From: Parapristionchus giblindavisi
Lineage: Eukaryota > Nematoda > Chromadorea > Rhabditida > Diplogasteridae
Reading direction: 5' to 3'
DNA: 64,000 nt
NCBI GenBank assembly: GCA_943737045.1
Contig: CALSFV010000226.1
Coordinates: 186,001 to 250,000 of the forward strand
Under the pieces are notes generated by a model. It did not search any database. It saw only the letters and a program-made list of their open reading frames with translations, and was not told the DNA's origin. Made by a program: the position numbers and the translations under genes. Each line of letters starts with the position of its first letter. The first letter of the stretch is position 1. Shown here piece after piece: positions 34,039 to 46,100 of this stretch.

Positions 34039-35499
34039 CTACCATCCTTGTTGAATGATATTTTTGTGTAGTTTTATGACTGAGCTTTGCTCTCCTATTC
34101 CATTGGCTTTCATGATCCATCGATTATGCAGGAGATGCTTTCTGAATAAATAATTAGTTTTTTTTTATGGGCATAACACATTCTTACAATCAGCTAAATT
34201 TTAAAAGCTAACCACCCATTGAATTAAATTAAACTTTCCCTAACGCATAAAACAGTAATAGTTTATACTTTCTTAAATTATTTTTACAATTGAACTCTGA
34301 TGACCAGTCTAGTTATGATCTACCACAGAGAGTAGAGCTGTCAACAAACACAGAGTCAATTTATTTTCCGTTTAGCATTCTGTTCAATTTGGCAAAGAGT
34401 TGCGGGCACAACTTTCTTCAGCAATTTTTTATCTCTAAATCTCTCGAAATCCATGTTCTCTAGTGCTCTCTCGCAACTTTCGAACGAAGAAAGTAATGAC
34501 CGTTTACTTTTTTTTGCTCCTCTTCAAATACACACCGCACCGCAGGTAGTAAACAAAGAAAGCGAGAAATCATTGCCAGAGCGGAGAGTTTCAAATTATA
34601 TCGTGGTGAGCCTTGAATGTGATTGTCTAAACATCAAACCTGTGCAAGTAGTACGCCAAACATGGAAGAATCACCGCGTGGATGTAGATTACGTTCACTG
34701 TTTCCTCAAAGAAAAAAAAGAGTTCGTATTATAATTTCATATCCTTAGCATTCATTCGCTGTTGTTCCCATTCGTTCACATATATATTTCATATGTATTT
34801 CGAGAAATAGGAAGATTTTGTGTTACTGTACTGTTTTCAAAGAAAATGGTCACTTCATAAAAATTAATTAAAAGAACCAACTTCAACAATCGGATATGCT
34901 CTGGGGTCTAATTCGGGATGGCTGAGGGAATAGACCATCCATGCGAGGGTAGTCAGAATCATGAATGTAAAATGGCGCCTGAAATCAACGAATCATCCTA
35001 TTCTTATATTCGAGAGGAAGTAGGAAGTACAGGCGAAATATTTGGCGACTGTTATTTTACACCGTTTTTCTTGGTATTTACAACAGAATAATCATGTTCT
35101 TATGCAAGAACTATACTAAAGAACTAGAACTATTTATACGGACAATACTCATATAATCGTAATGGTGAATATTTTCGTTTCTGTTCGGAAAACCAATAGG
35201 ACCCGGTAAAGCTCCGTCGACTTTAGACAAACCCTCGTCAGAAACTTGAAAGAAAACCACATGTACTGAGATGTTCCAACCGCTGAAAAAATTAACCTAT
35301 GCTAACAAGGGGATGCTCCCAACTTGTCCTGGCCATATGAGATAGCATGAATAGAATGAGTTTTTCAAGCTGATTACGAATCGGCTTTCAAACGCTGCCC
35401 AATCGTGCTGAGCTTCGAGAAAATCGGTATTGAAATTCGGCAAGTTCATTCGGAAATTCGTTCGCCCAATATCTTTTTTTTTGATAATGAATATATTAT

Positions 35500-35615
35500 T
35501 AAATCTCTCTCCCGCAGCGATATTTCAGAAAATCCCACGCAGCAAGAGCATGTTTCAATAATATCTCCATTTTTGCCAAATTGGAATTAAATTCGTATAA
35601 AAGAGAACACCCTCA
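35500..35615 (+). promoter_or_regulatory. Orphan promoter of a deleted nested cysteine-rich gene
   Basis: It carries the blocks found upstream of the intact copies in the same order: CCCACGCAGCAAGAGCATG, ATAATATCTCCATTTTTGCC, then ATTCGTATAAAAGAGA. No ATG-GTGAG exon follows; instead a G+C-rich stretch begins near 35650. It marks an eighth, lost nested gene. Confidence 0.7.
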
Positions 35616-35649
35616 CAACCAACGAATTGTTTAAAAAAATTTATTCATC

Positions 35650-35706
35650 AATGCGGCATGATGCGGCACGCAGCGGGCCGCGGCGGGTCGTGGCGGGCCG
35701 CATTTA
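35650..35706. repeat. GC-rich low-complexity stretch
   Basis: Repeats of GCGGC, GGGCCGC and GCGGGTCG at the breakpoint of the Sre-C deletion. It could be the filler or edge of an inserted element. Confidence 0.4.
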
Positions 35707-36269
35707 GGGAGCGCCAAAGTGCGGGACTGTACTAAATTTCGCTGTTTCTCATATACTGTATGTTTGCCTTAAAACTGTAATTTTTTTAAAAATTTCCTGA
35801 TCGCTAACCATATTGAGTCACAGAAAACAAGAAATTCCATTCATCACAAGATCTTCACCAGTACTAAAAATAACTACATATTAGAATATCTTTTTGTAAT
35901 AAAATGCATATGGAAAGGTATTTGTCTAAAAACAGGTAATGAGAAATATTCTCTTTTATAGGTCTAACAAGGACTTTTCCGAACTCTATGGCAATTCTTA
36001 CTCGCGATTAAATTGGCAACGTTCTAATGATCAGGGGTCCATGCAATCTATCAAAGTTCGCGAGAAACTTCGAAGAAAAGATCGCACCAAACTTGCGAAG
36101 AAAGATGCGAACTTTTCTTCGAACTTCAACTCCCCCTATACCGTCAATGGGGCTTATATAGTAGTATTAGAGAGTTCGGCGTACCCCAGACGGGTTTGGC
36201 GTACAACTAAACTACCGGACGTTGGGCGGTGCTCAGCCGGTTTAAACAGATACCAAGTTAACTCATTAG

Positions 36270-36470
36270 TGAAGCCACCATAATCTACCGTAATCCACCT
36301 ACCGTAACCTACAGTAACCCAGTCCAGTGGGACAGATTGGTTGCGTTATGTCAGATTTAGTAATAATCGCGGGAATAAGCACTGTGTTCGCGAATATGAT
36401 TATGGCCTATCGTAAACTACCGTAACCCGGTTCGTACGGTCAGATTAAGTGCGGTGTGTAAAATTTTTTC
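36270..36470. repeat. Fragment of the GGTCAGATT / TACCGTAACC foldback repeat family
   Basis: ATCTACCGTAATCCACC, CTACCGTAACCCGG and GGTCAGATTAAGTGCGG resemble the internal units of the 4635-6290 element. Degenerate solo fragment. Confidence 0.5.
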
Positions 36471-36845
36471 GCACCACATAAATCGTCCGTTTGAACGTAT
36501 TATTGCAATTTGACAGATGTTACAGGTAATCTAATTTTGCCATTTCATAAATTTATGTACTATTGCCATTATTATTTTCACATGTCTGAACAAGAACAAC
36601 ATAGACAGATATATTTATACAGGATATTTATAAATCAATTTAAAAACTCTAAAATCAAAAATGGAATTTAAAGGCTTTTCTTTCATAAATTGACATAAAA
36701 ATATTTGCAATGAAAAAAGCAAGTGACGGATAAAACGCAATATAACAACATCTATAAAACAATTTGTACAAATCAAGAATAAAATTGTAAGGTACTTGTG
36801 AGGATGTGAATGAAATGAGGGATACGGTAGACGCACGATGACCAC

Positions 36846-37952
36846 CTACATCACATTGACCACCAGCACATCGTAGAGTAACGTTGACGTACGCTCAACT
36901 GTAAAGACTAAAGATCAAAAGTCTAGATCAAAAATTGTAAATGTGAATAAAACATAACGATCATTCTTTGAGCCGAATTTTTGTTCTTACTACTACGTAA
37001 GATACTACAAGGCAAGAAATATCATTTACAACTAATCAATAAATTGATCCTATTCAAACAACAATTTCGTATACCGTACCTCACATAAATAGTTTCATCT
37101 TCTGCACACCATCCATGGAACCGCCAGTCGAACATGCTCTTTTGGTCTGCAATGAGAATATTGATTTGACTATATCCAAACAATGGTTTCCCAATTTCCG
37201 CTGTAACAACAAAAATTCATAAACAATTGTTTAGCTCCTAGTCCACGATCAAACAGTATCAGCTACCGTACGTGGTATATTTTTATCTAGTCAATACAAG
37301 GACTAATGCTGTATGCAATATATTCTCTCTATGACATTTTACCGCAACCTAATCACATTCCACACTACAGACCACTACCGTAATCACTGTACTAGACGAC
37401 TGTACTACCGTAATCCAATCTTTAGTCAATACCAAATCTGCATTAAAGCGTTTCGAACGCGAAGTTATCCATGAAATGACTAGATAATACTACTTCAAAT
37501 GACTAATAATTCCTTGAAAGGTCGATAAGACATAGCTCGCCGTTTCTGTGAGCGCCGTTATCTTATAAAACGCCATGAAATCTCTCAAAGTAAACGAGGC
37601 ACAAACCTCCTGAATACGATCGAGCGTGTCTAATAAACCGTGAGGATCAATCAATAATGTTAATCAATAATCAGTGGAACTAAGCAGTAATCGATAATCA
37701 ATAACACATATTTCTGCTTCCTTAACCACTCACTTGACCCCCTTATTACATTATCGATTGGTAATTTCATATAAATCGAATACTAATTGATCAAAACCGT
37801 TCGGGAAATGAACCAACTGCTAACAGTAATAATGTTTTGATTGATTGAACAGACCACAAACTACGAAAAGAGCAAATATCAAAGATCACACTCACCTCCT
37901 TCTGCATGAATCCCGTTCGATCCTGGGTCCAACCACGAGTAATTCGCAGGCA
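36846..37952 (-). CDS. Possible 3' exons of an unidentified gene
   Basis: Three phase-compatible segments with GT/AG borders: 37952-37896, 37200-37075, and 36898-36846 ending in TAG. They would encode about 78 residues, including ANYSWLDPGSNGIHAEG, FGYSQINILIADQKSMFDWR, HGWCAEDETIYV and a short tail. The segments are GC-richer than their surroundings, which supports coding. A further candidate exon upstream (about 38170-38270, minus strand, with CRMECERGIWEAVGVDSLP) could not be joined with confidence. I recognise no family. The donor of the middle exon (TACG|GTATAC) was chosen because the nearer GTACGG donor leads to a stop. Could also be a chance assembly. Confidence 0.35.
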
Positions 37953-38309
37953 CTGTAATGACACTAATTCAGTGAACAACTTACATAATACGTATTGTTC
38001 AAATATCAAAGATCAAACTGCAAAAAGAAATTTAAATAATCCTAAATCCTTATAGTAGATAGAATAAACAATAAATAAATAGATAAGTGAGTGAATAATT
38101 CTGATATCAAAGTGGTCGTAACATCAATAACTGACTCAAATAAACGTAATTATCCAATGAAACATCAACCCACCGTGATCCAGATGTACTCCGGAGGGAT
38201 ATCACCGTTGGGAGGCTGTCAACTCCAACAGCCTCCCATATCCCTCTCTCGCACTCCATCCGACATGCAGGTCCTAGAAGTACACAGGTAGAATCAACGC
38301 AAAACACTC

Positions 38310-39050
38310 AAATGCGCGATCAAAAGTCGAAAATGAAAGTGGAGAACGCCGAGGCACACAATGCTGACAGTAAAGTGAAGAAATACTCCTATTCAGAAGA
38401 GAATCAAAGTCGAACGGTGTTCGAGCAAAGTAAGTGTAATTCGCCAATTTAAAGAGAACTATAACGACTATATCGCGGCAACTGAGCAAAATGAGAGGAG
38501 CCATATGAAAACAATAGAATAGACCATTTGTTTGATGATATTACTTACGTAAACAACATAAATAAATAAAAATATAACGATTTAAAATATTTACTCAAAA
38601 AACGACTGTAGCCGTAAAATTCGTGACCGGGAAAAGGTAAGGCTGAACATGTACAATAGAGGGTTCGGAACAATTTATTTGTAATATTTTTCATGAAATT
38701 TTCAAAAGCAAAACACAATTCGTGGGTTGAGATATTGAGTTTGAATTTTGCCTGGTTGTTACTTTTATGGGTACTGAAATCGAATTAGACTCGGCCGAGA
38801 ATGCTGTGATAGCTAGAACAACACGAAATCGCACTTTCGTGATTTTATTTTGCGATTTTGACCTAATTAAGCTCAACACACCACTCTCGGCCGGGGTTCA
38901 TTTAATAGAGCTCATTGATAGCTACAAAATGAGCCCAAACACAAGTCATGACGTTCAAAATTGAGCTTGTGTTTTACTCATCTCGTTTTTCCGCCGATTT
39001 TGGGTGCGCACAAAGTGGGCGGAGATTGCGGCCCCTAAATATACCATTTA
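38310..39050. other. Intergenic stretch, no gene recognised
   Basis: AT-rich with scattered short open frames and AAAGATCAAA-type motifs nearby. Near 38690-39000 there are repeat-like TTTTGAATGTCA-style stretches, but no partner copy was identified in this window. Confidence 0.25.
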
Positions 39051-40430
39051 TTATTGCACAACGGGGAAGCATAAAATCGTTAAAGACAAATAATCTAGTA
39101 AGTATTGTACGAAAAAATGCAACTATGAGGTAATTAAAGAAAAAAGGATATTTTTATCGTATTATTGTCATATTATTATTGTCAAATTCATGAATTGTAA
39201 TGTATTTTACGCATATTGAATACAAATCATGGAAATGATTTTTTGCTTGATTTCATGATAATGAACTAATATGATAATAAAATTTCTATTATCTAACTCA
39301 ATGATTCATATTAGTAAGAAGTTGACTGTGGATGATGTGCGAAAAGAAAGAAAAGAATACTCCCAAAATATTTTGCAACTTTGAAGTAATCCTTTCGGAG
39401 AATACTGTTAAGTTCAAAAGTGGAAAAAGATATAAGACCCTTTTATTTTTAAACTGTTTTTTTCTCACTTTCTGTTTTGAAGCTTTGCTTTGCAAGTGCT
39501 GTCTCGTTATCAGAAGAAGAAAAGCTCAATCAAATGCTTTAGAAATACCGGTGAATATTCTCTAATATGGGGGAAAATACAGAAAATGAGCTTAGAAGAA
39601 GAACAGAGCATGCAGATAGACTGGCAGTAACATGGTTCAACGAATAAGATAGTGTGCTATCAATAGCAATTAGTCTGCCCTTAGGTTTGACCCCTCTTCC
39701 ACCCCTGAGAAATCTGCCCCATGACCCATTAGCAAATAAATCAAGTTAATAATTCGCTCGTCATATGTATTTATTTGTCTCGCTTCGTGTATACGGACGT
39801 TGATAACATATATAATAGTCAGGAAACTTTGTATGTTCACGGTTGAAAAAAGATATCGCTTCAAATAACACAAATATCAAGGATTTACGATATAAAAATT
39901 GAAAGTGAAATGACCATGATATAATGATATTCTATATGGTAGAATTAATGTTTATTGTCCGTATAAAATGTACTTGCATAATTGCATTGCTACTGCTGCT
40001 AAACAGAGGAAGAACTATCGATTAACTCCCTACTCTTTCCTCCTTTCCTTCGTCGCTCTCTCTGATCTACCTCCTCTCTCACCGGTGCTCTCCCTCTAAA
40101 CATAGAAATTCATTGTGGCAGTGGTTGGCTACGCTCGTACCAAATAAACAAGTGTATTTTATACGGTCAATATCTATATTTAGAAGCTTATTTATCAATT
40201 TTATTTGTCGAGTTTACTTTGTTATTTTCCTCTCAAAAAAGCTACATACGTATTAGACAAAACAAGAACAAAACAAATTGCCTTACTCTCTGTGGTAGAT
40301 CATTGCGAGAATTTCAATGATTCCCAGGCTTGCAGATATGACACGAATTATTATGAGGCCGTTTGCATAAGAGTCGAGCAATGGTTGGCACAGGCCAAAA
40401 ATTTTAATACCCTCAAAACTTGTGTATAGG
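39051..40430. repeat. Receptor upstream block, orphan copy
   Basis: Closely related to 48280-49130 and 56200-59050: starts TATTGCACAACGGGGAAGC and includes TTTGCTTTGCAAGTGCTGTC, AAATACCGGTGAATATTCTC, and CAAATTGCCTTACTCTC near the right end. Normally it lies upstream of a minus-strand receptor; here that receptor is missing. An open site corresponding to the 57327 element lies near 39832. Confidence 0.6.
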
Positions 40431-40690
40431 GGTTATCGACCTCGCTGATGAAGATGTGCATAGTCAGATATAAAATATTCCTTATCAAAATATATATTGG
40501 ATAAAATATAGTCTTTGAACGCCTAGATATGAGAAAACTACTTGAACTGTTGCAAACGATTAATCATCTAGGTACAGGAACTGTTCTATGTTTGGAATAT
40601 CACAATCCGGGCAGAGTTGGATTTCAAAAACAGATGCGATATCACCATTATATGATCAGGAATAGGACGATTCGTTGCTTTCAGGTTTTA

Positions 40691-40881
40691 GGTGCCACTT
40701 TACGTCATGATTCTGTCTACCCTCGCATGGATGTGTGCGCACAATATAGGAAATTTTTAATATCGTTTAATTAATTATAAGAAACGGTCTTTTGATATTG
40801 AACAAAATGCTTTCTTTGAGGAAAACTTGATCTATATCCATACGGTGATTGAGCGATTTTTGGCGTACTACTTGCACATAT
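40691..40881 (+). pseudogene. Sre remnant (exon 9 and exon 10 fragments)
   Basis: 40691-40732 matches exon 9 with a missing base that shifts the frame (TTTACGTCATGA). It then jumps straight into intron-9-like sequence and an exon-10 match at 40821-40881 that lost the ACAGTG codons. No nested gene copy remains: the corresponding segment is deleted between about 40360 and 40440. Paralogous remnant at 51076-51262. Confidence 0.7.
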
Positions 40882-40999
40882 TTGATATGGTGATAATTAC
40901 ATTAAAGATGGAGGCCCTCGAATATCTATGCAAATACACAACATATGTGCAAGGGATAAGTGATATGCAAGAAATTGGCATGACCAGTCTTCTATCCCA

Positions 41000-41072
41000 T
41001 GGCGTAGTGGTAAAAGTGTTGCCTAGTTAGCGCAACGTCGCGGGTGCGAAACCTATTGCCGAATTTTTATAT
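41000..41072 (+). other. tRNA-like sequence, copy in remnant block
   Basis: CATGGCGTAGTGGTAAAAG resembles an A box, and CGCGGGTGCGAAACC a degenerate B box. The same module is at about 51364-51436. The spacing is tRNA-like but the arms do not fold as a convincing tRNA, so it is probably a tRNA-derived repeat. Confidence 0.4.
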
Positions 41073-41250
41073 TTTCAAAATTTCTCGCCTTGCCTGCACC
41101 ATCAAGCATGATTCATTCATGATTCTAGCGATCAATAAGCTGAATTTGCATAAAATAATTCATCTACGGTATGCAGAATAACTTTTTCTATCTTTCTATC
41201 TTCACAGTTTGTGTGTGTTAGTCACACAATACATATCTCTCATATCATAT

Positions 41251-42712
41251 CACGGATCTCCTGTAAAAGTGTATGAAACCATTCGACAGAAAAAAATTGA
41301 TTTCCTCCGTTTTTATTGATTGTTGTTAGACTGGCCTAACTGAGTGCGAAAACAACATTTTCAAATTTTGTTTTTCGGAATTTGCATATCTATGCAGTTT
41401 TTTTCCTGTAAACTTCAGATGAATGTAACTCGCTTCATTTTTGAGCAATCATGTAAAATGTTTTTTTCAATCGGTTGCTAATGACCTCCTCTACAAATAA
41501 CTCAATTGAGGATATGGTCGGAAATGTTGTTCTTCATGTGTTATTGCATGAAAACTGTTTTTTTTAACATGAAAAATGAGATGTTTCTCGAAAATTTTCT
41601 CTAAAGGATAAGAGTTTTATTACAGATTCGGATTCCCCGTCCACGAATTGGGGTATCCTGATATGTCTTTTAACCCAACTCTGTCCCCCCAATAGTACTA
41701 CTGTATATCGTCCTGGACTTAGCGCAATTATCCCTCAAATCACATTTTTGGCTGTAAATCAGCTCAAACTTATGTTAATGTTCTGATTAGCATATTTAAA
41801 CCGTGTATCTCGGCCAACCTTACAAAATTGTCTTAATGGTTCGAATCCTCAACAACAATCATTTTCTAGATATGAATCGAAAACTGATTTTATTTTAATA
41901 AAACGACTTTTCGATTCTTTCGTTGAAGATCTTTGTTTATTCTTTATTTAAATTTTCACTGTTTTTATTTATCGTTTATTGATATTAGTTTATTGATCGT
42001 TAAGGTCGAAGAAAAAACAAAAAAAAAGGAAAAAAAAGGCGAAAAGTCGTTAATAAAATCAGTTTTCGATTCATATCTAGAAAATGATTGTTGTTGAGAA
42101 TTCGAACCATTAAGACAATTTTGTAAGGTTGGCCGAGATACACGGTTTAAATATGCTAATCAGAACATTAACATAAGTTTGAGCTGATTTACAGCCAAAA
42201 ATGTGATTTGAGGGAAAATTGCGCTAAGTCCAGGACGATATACAGTAGCACTATTGGGGGGACAGAGTTCGGTTAAAAGATATATCAGGATACCCCAATT
42301 CGTGGACGGGGAATCCGAATCTGTAATAAAACTCTTATCCTTTAGAGAAAATTTTCGAGAAACATCTCATTTTTCATGTTAAAAAACAGTTTTCATGCAA
42401 TAACACATGAAAAACAACATTTCCGACCATATCCTCAATTGAGTTATTTGTAGAGGAGGTCATTAGCAACCGATTGAAAAAAACATTTTACATGATTGCT
42501 CAAAAATGAAGCGAGTTACATTCATCTGAAGTTTACAGGAAACAAACTGCATAGATATGCAAATTCCGAAAAACAAAATTTAAAAATGTTGTTTTCGCAC
42601 TCAGTTAGGCCAGTCTAACAACAATCAATAAAAAGGGAGGAAATCAATTTTTTTTTGTCGAAAAAGGTTCTAATTTTCATACACTTTTACAGGAGACCCG
42701 TGATATGTTGTA
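41251..42712. mobile_element. Palindromic element with ATAT target duplication and known empty site
   Basis: The ends CACGGATCTCCTG and the inverse of CACGGGTCTCCTG lie between ATAT copies (41247-41250, 42713-42716). Arms of about 650 bp mirror each other around an AT-rich centre near 41905-42050. The paralogous block near 51605-51635 lacks the element and reads straight through (CATATCATATATTGTATCTG), which confirms both borders. No transposase seen. Confidence 0.85.
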
Positions 42713-43161
42713 TCTGTTTTATCTATCTATTATTTGCATATTTTGTCTAGATTACGTAGATTAGTACGTAGATTATCCCTATATAAGGAGGAATTGATTT
42801 ATGATAAATATCTCACTATCACTGAATCGCTGTTTGCACATTGTTAATTCAACAAGTGGTGCATCGACCGGGAATAAAATATAAAGCAATATAATCCGGA
42901 ATGAAGACAAAATACCGAAATGACGATCCACATTTACTTGTCGACCTGTGAAGTTCGTTCTATCTAAATTGCCATACTTGTGGAAAGATTTCGGCCTCTT
43001 CATAGTCAGCGAATTCTAGTCGTCACCAAATCAAATTTATCCTTTGTACAGTCGTCTTTTATGCACTAGTCGGAATTTTTTGGGCATTGCTATGTATATT
43101 TTCAGACGCGAATTGTATAACGAAACAATCAATAATTTTATTTGCTGTTTCAAGAAGACCT

Positions 43162-46100
43162 CTACCATCCCTGTTGAATGATATCTTTATGCAATTCCAT
43201 CACTGAGCTTTGCTCCGCATTTCCGATTCCATTAGCCTCCATGATCCATCGATTGTGCAGGAGATGCTTTCTGAATTGATAATTTGTATTTCCTGCTTTA
43301 TTTAAACTATCTGGCTAATTAAGATCTGCCCAAAAGTTGCGAAGACAATTTATGGAATATGAACATCAAGCACTCTTTAGCTTATTTTTCTCTTATTTAT
43401 CCTGACTTTAAATCACTATATTAATCGATACTATTAATATCACTTGTACTTTGGAAATAACACATTATTTTCTAAATAACAAACCTGTGCAAGTAGTACG
43501 CCAAAAATGGAACAATCACCGCGTGGATGTAGATCAAGTTCACTGTTTCCTTAAATAAAGCATTTTGTCCATCGTTAAAAGAGCTTTCTAATTAATTAAA
43601 CGATATTATAATTTCCTATCCACAATAGTCGTTCACTGTTCCTATACATTCACATTTTTACTTGGAGAAACAAGAAAATTTTTCTTAGTAAATTTATTCG
43701 CCGGTGTATTATTTTCAAAGAAAAAGTTGGCGTATTTCAATGTAATTAAAAGAACCAACTTCAACAATCGGGTACGCTCTGGGGTCTAATTCGGGATGAG
43801 TGAGGGAGTAGCCAGTCCATGATAGATTAGTCAGAATCATGATCGTAAAGTGACACCTGAAATCAATGAATAATCATAATAATCATAATAATAATAATAA
43901 TAATAAAATTGCGTTTATGTATATAAAAAGTGGTTTTGACAAACAAAGTTCAATTAATTTCCTCCATATTGTGCCCAATATTTTTTTAATAAAGAATATT
44001 TTGGATCTCGCATCCTCTGCAGAATTTGATAATATCCCACTCAGCAGGGGAATAGTTCAATAATATCTCCATTTTTGCTTTGTATCTCACTTTAATGCCT
44101 ATTTCTGACCAATTGGTAGAATTCGTATAAAAGAGACATGGGGAGGATACATTTCATCAGATTTCAGCAATGGTGAGTCCTCTACATTCTTCTCTTACTT
44201 GTTTTATATATTTTATATATTTAATATTTCCAGAACAAGTTCACTCTTCTTGCTCTTTTCTCCATCGCCTTCAGTTGCTATTCTCTCAGTCCCTGTGAAG
44301 ATTTCTGTTATGGTACCGTACTCGGAACCATGGACTGGTGTTACTGCAGTAGATAGTTAGTTTACACTATTAGTAAACGGTATCATAATCAATATTTTTA
44401 GTTTCTCATTCTTCAACCTGACCTGCTACAACCTTTGCATCAACAAGTGCAACAAATTCCCATTCTGGGAGGATTGTCTACCTACTAGAGGACCTAACAA
44501 TACATTCTACAGATGTTGTATCAACAAGACTGTATGGATGAACCTTAACTGTGACCTTGAATGCTGGACAACTACCATTCCCGGATAATTATTGTGTGAT
44601 TGTATTATACTGGTGATAAATGAATATGGATTGATTTCAAAGAACTCACTCTAGCCTTACACTATAAAAACACTATAGTAACGATCACTAAGGCAGAATT
44701 AAAGCATGATGTAGTTTCTACCATACAAAAAATCTGTTAATTCGTATAAAAATATGACAGTTGAGTGAGTTTCAACAACTAAGCATTCATATCACTTCAA
44801 TCAAAGTGATAATTCATTTTGAACCGATAAAACCGATAAAGTGTTGTGTCGTATTTCATATATTTTTAAAAGTAACAATAAAAAAATCAGTAAATTCGCA
44901 TTAAAATATGAAAGTGGAGTGAGTTTCAACAACTTATAAGTAAATGTTATAAATGTTATGATAGACTTACCAAACAAGTGGAGTGATTATCGTCAATGTT
45001 CGAAAATTCTCGGTAATTTGGTATCTGAAAGTAGACGTTTCACATTTCAATTTTGCAGAATTCAACACAATCCTTTTAATCAATCAATGGTCTATAATCA
45101 ATTTAACTCAAGTTCTGTCTCCTAAACGCAGTCACCTTTCCTTAACATCCGCGAAGACTCGACGTTTCATTCTGAACCAGTTCAACAAAAGAGACAAGTT
45201 GAATATGATAAGTGCCAAGAATTCAGCAATCAAGAATATAATCTGAAAAATACCGATGAAATATCTTAGTTTTTATTATTATAGGGTTCGTGAAAATTAC
45301 TTGGACTTGATTTCATCAGATTGCACAATCACAGCTAACCGATATTCTGAAACACCAGTGACATCATCATGATGGCTGACCTTTCGTATAAAACCATTCA
45401 AAGTTTCAATCCGACTAGTCTAGTTAATTTACGATGGTGAAGGCAATCCAGATGAGATCTGCTATCCTGAAGTTCTATCGCGAAGGAATCCAGCCCTCCG
45501 ACATATTCGTTCGCCTCAACGTTCCCAAGAGAACCATCTACCATCCCATCCAACATTACCAGGAATTCGGCACGGAAGGTGACTGTTCGGGTAGAGGAAG
45601 AACGTTTTCCGCAACTTCACCCCAAAACCTGGAGAGAGTGCGCCAGAAGTGCTACCGTAACCCCAATCGGTCCATATGGTTTGAATCCTCGGTATCTTTG
45701 ATTTCTTTATTTGTAAAATCGTCAAGACTGGCCTGATGCAGCACCTATACAAGTACTGTAAACTGCTTGGTTTGACCGATCCGGAAAACCAGAGACTGAG
45801 TTCAGTCTGTACACAATGCGATATTCTCTCCTTCTTGACCAGAGTCGCGTTTACGAACATTTCACCGCTTCCTTTGCCGATGAAAAGTTCTTTAACCTCG
45901 ATTGTGAAATCAATTCTCTAAACAACACAATCATCGCTCACTATGACAAGGCTATTATACCGAACTGGGTGGCACACAGGTCATTCCTCGCATCCTGCCT
46001 TTGTGAAGGATCCTTTTCGTCTTTGTGACCCCAACCGTGAAGGTGAAAAATAAATACTAAATCAATCACATCCTGAGAGCGCCACTCCTCCCCTGCGCCA

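Larger units (their letters stand above)
34039..35863 (-). pseudogene. Sre-C: decayed receptor copy
   Basis: Recognisable exons: 11 at 34141-34039 (6 bp shorter than usual, in frame), 10 at 34704-34640, 9 at 34978-34882, and exon 4 at 35863-35809, which lost 19 of 74 bp and is out of frame. Exons 5-8 and the nested gene's coding part are gone. Exons 1-3 are absent; homology ends near 36025 in intron 3. Retained splice sites in exons 9-11 show it was once a normal receptor. An orphan nested-gene promoter remains at about 35500-35615, so one deletion probably removed the nested gene together with exons 5-8. Confidence 0.8.
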
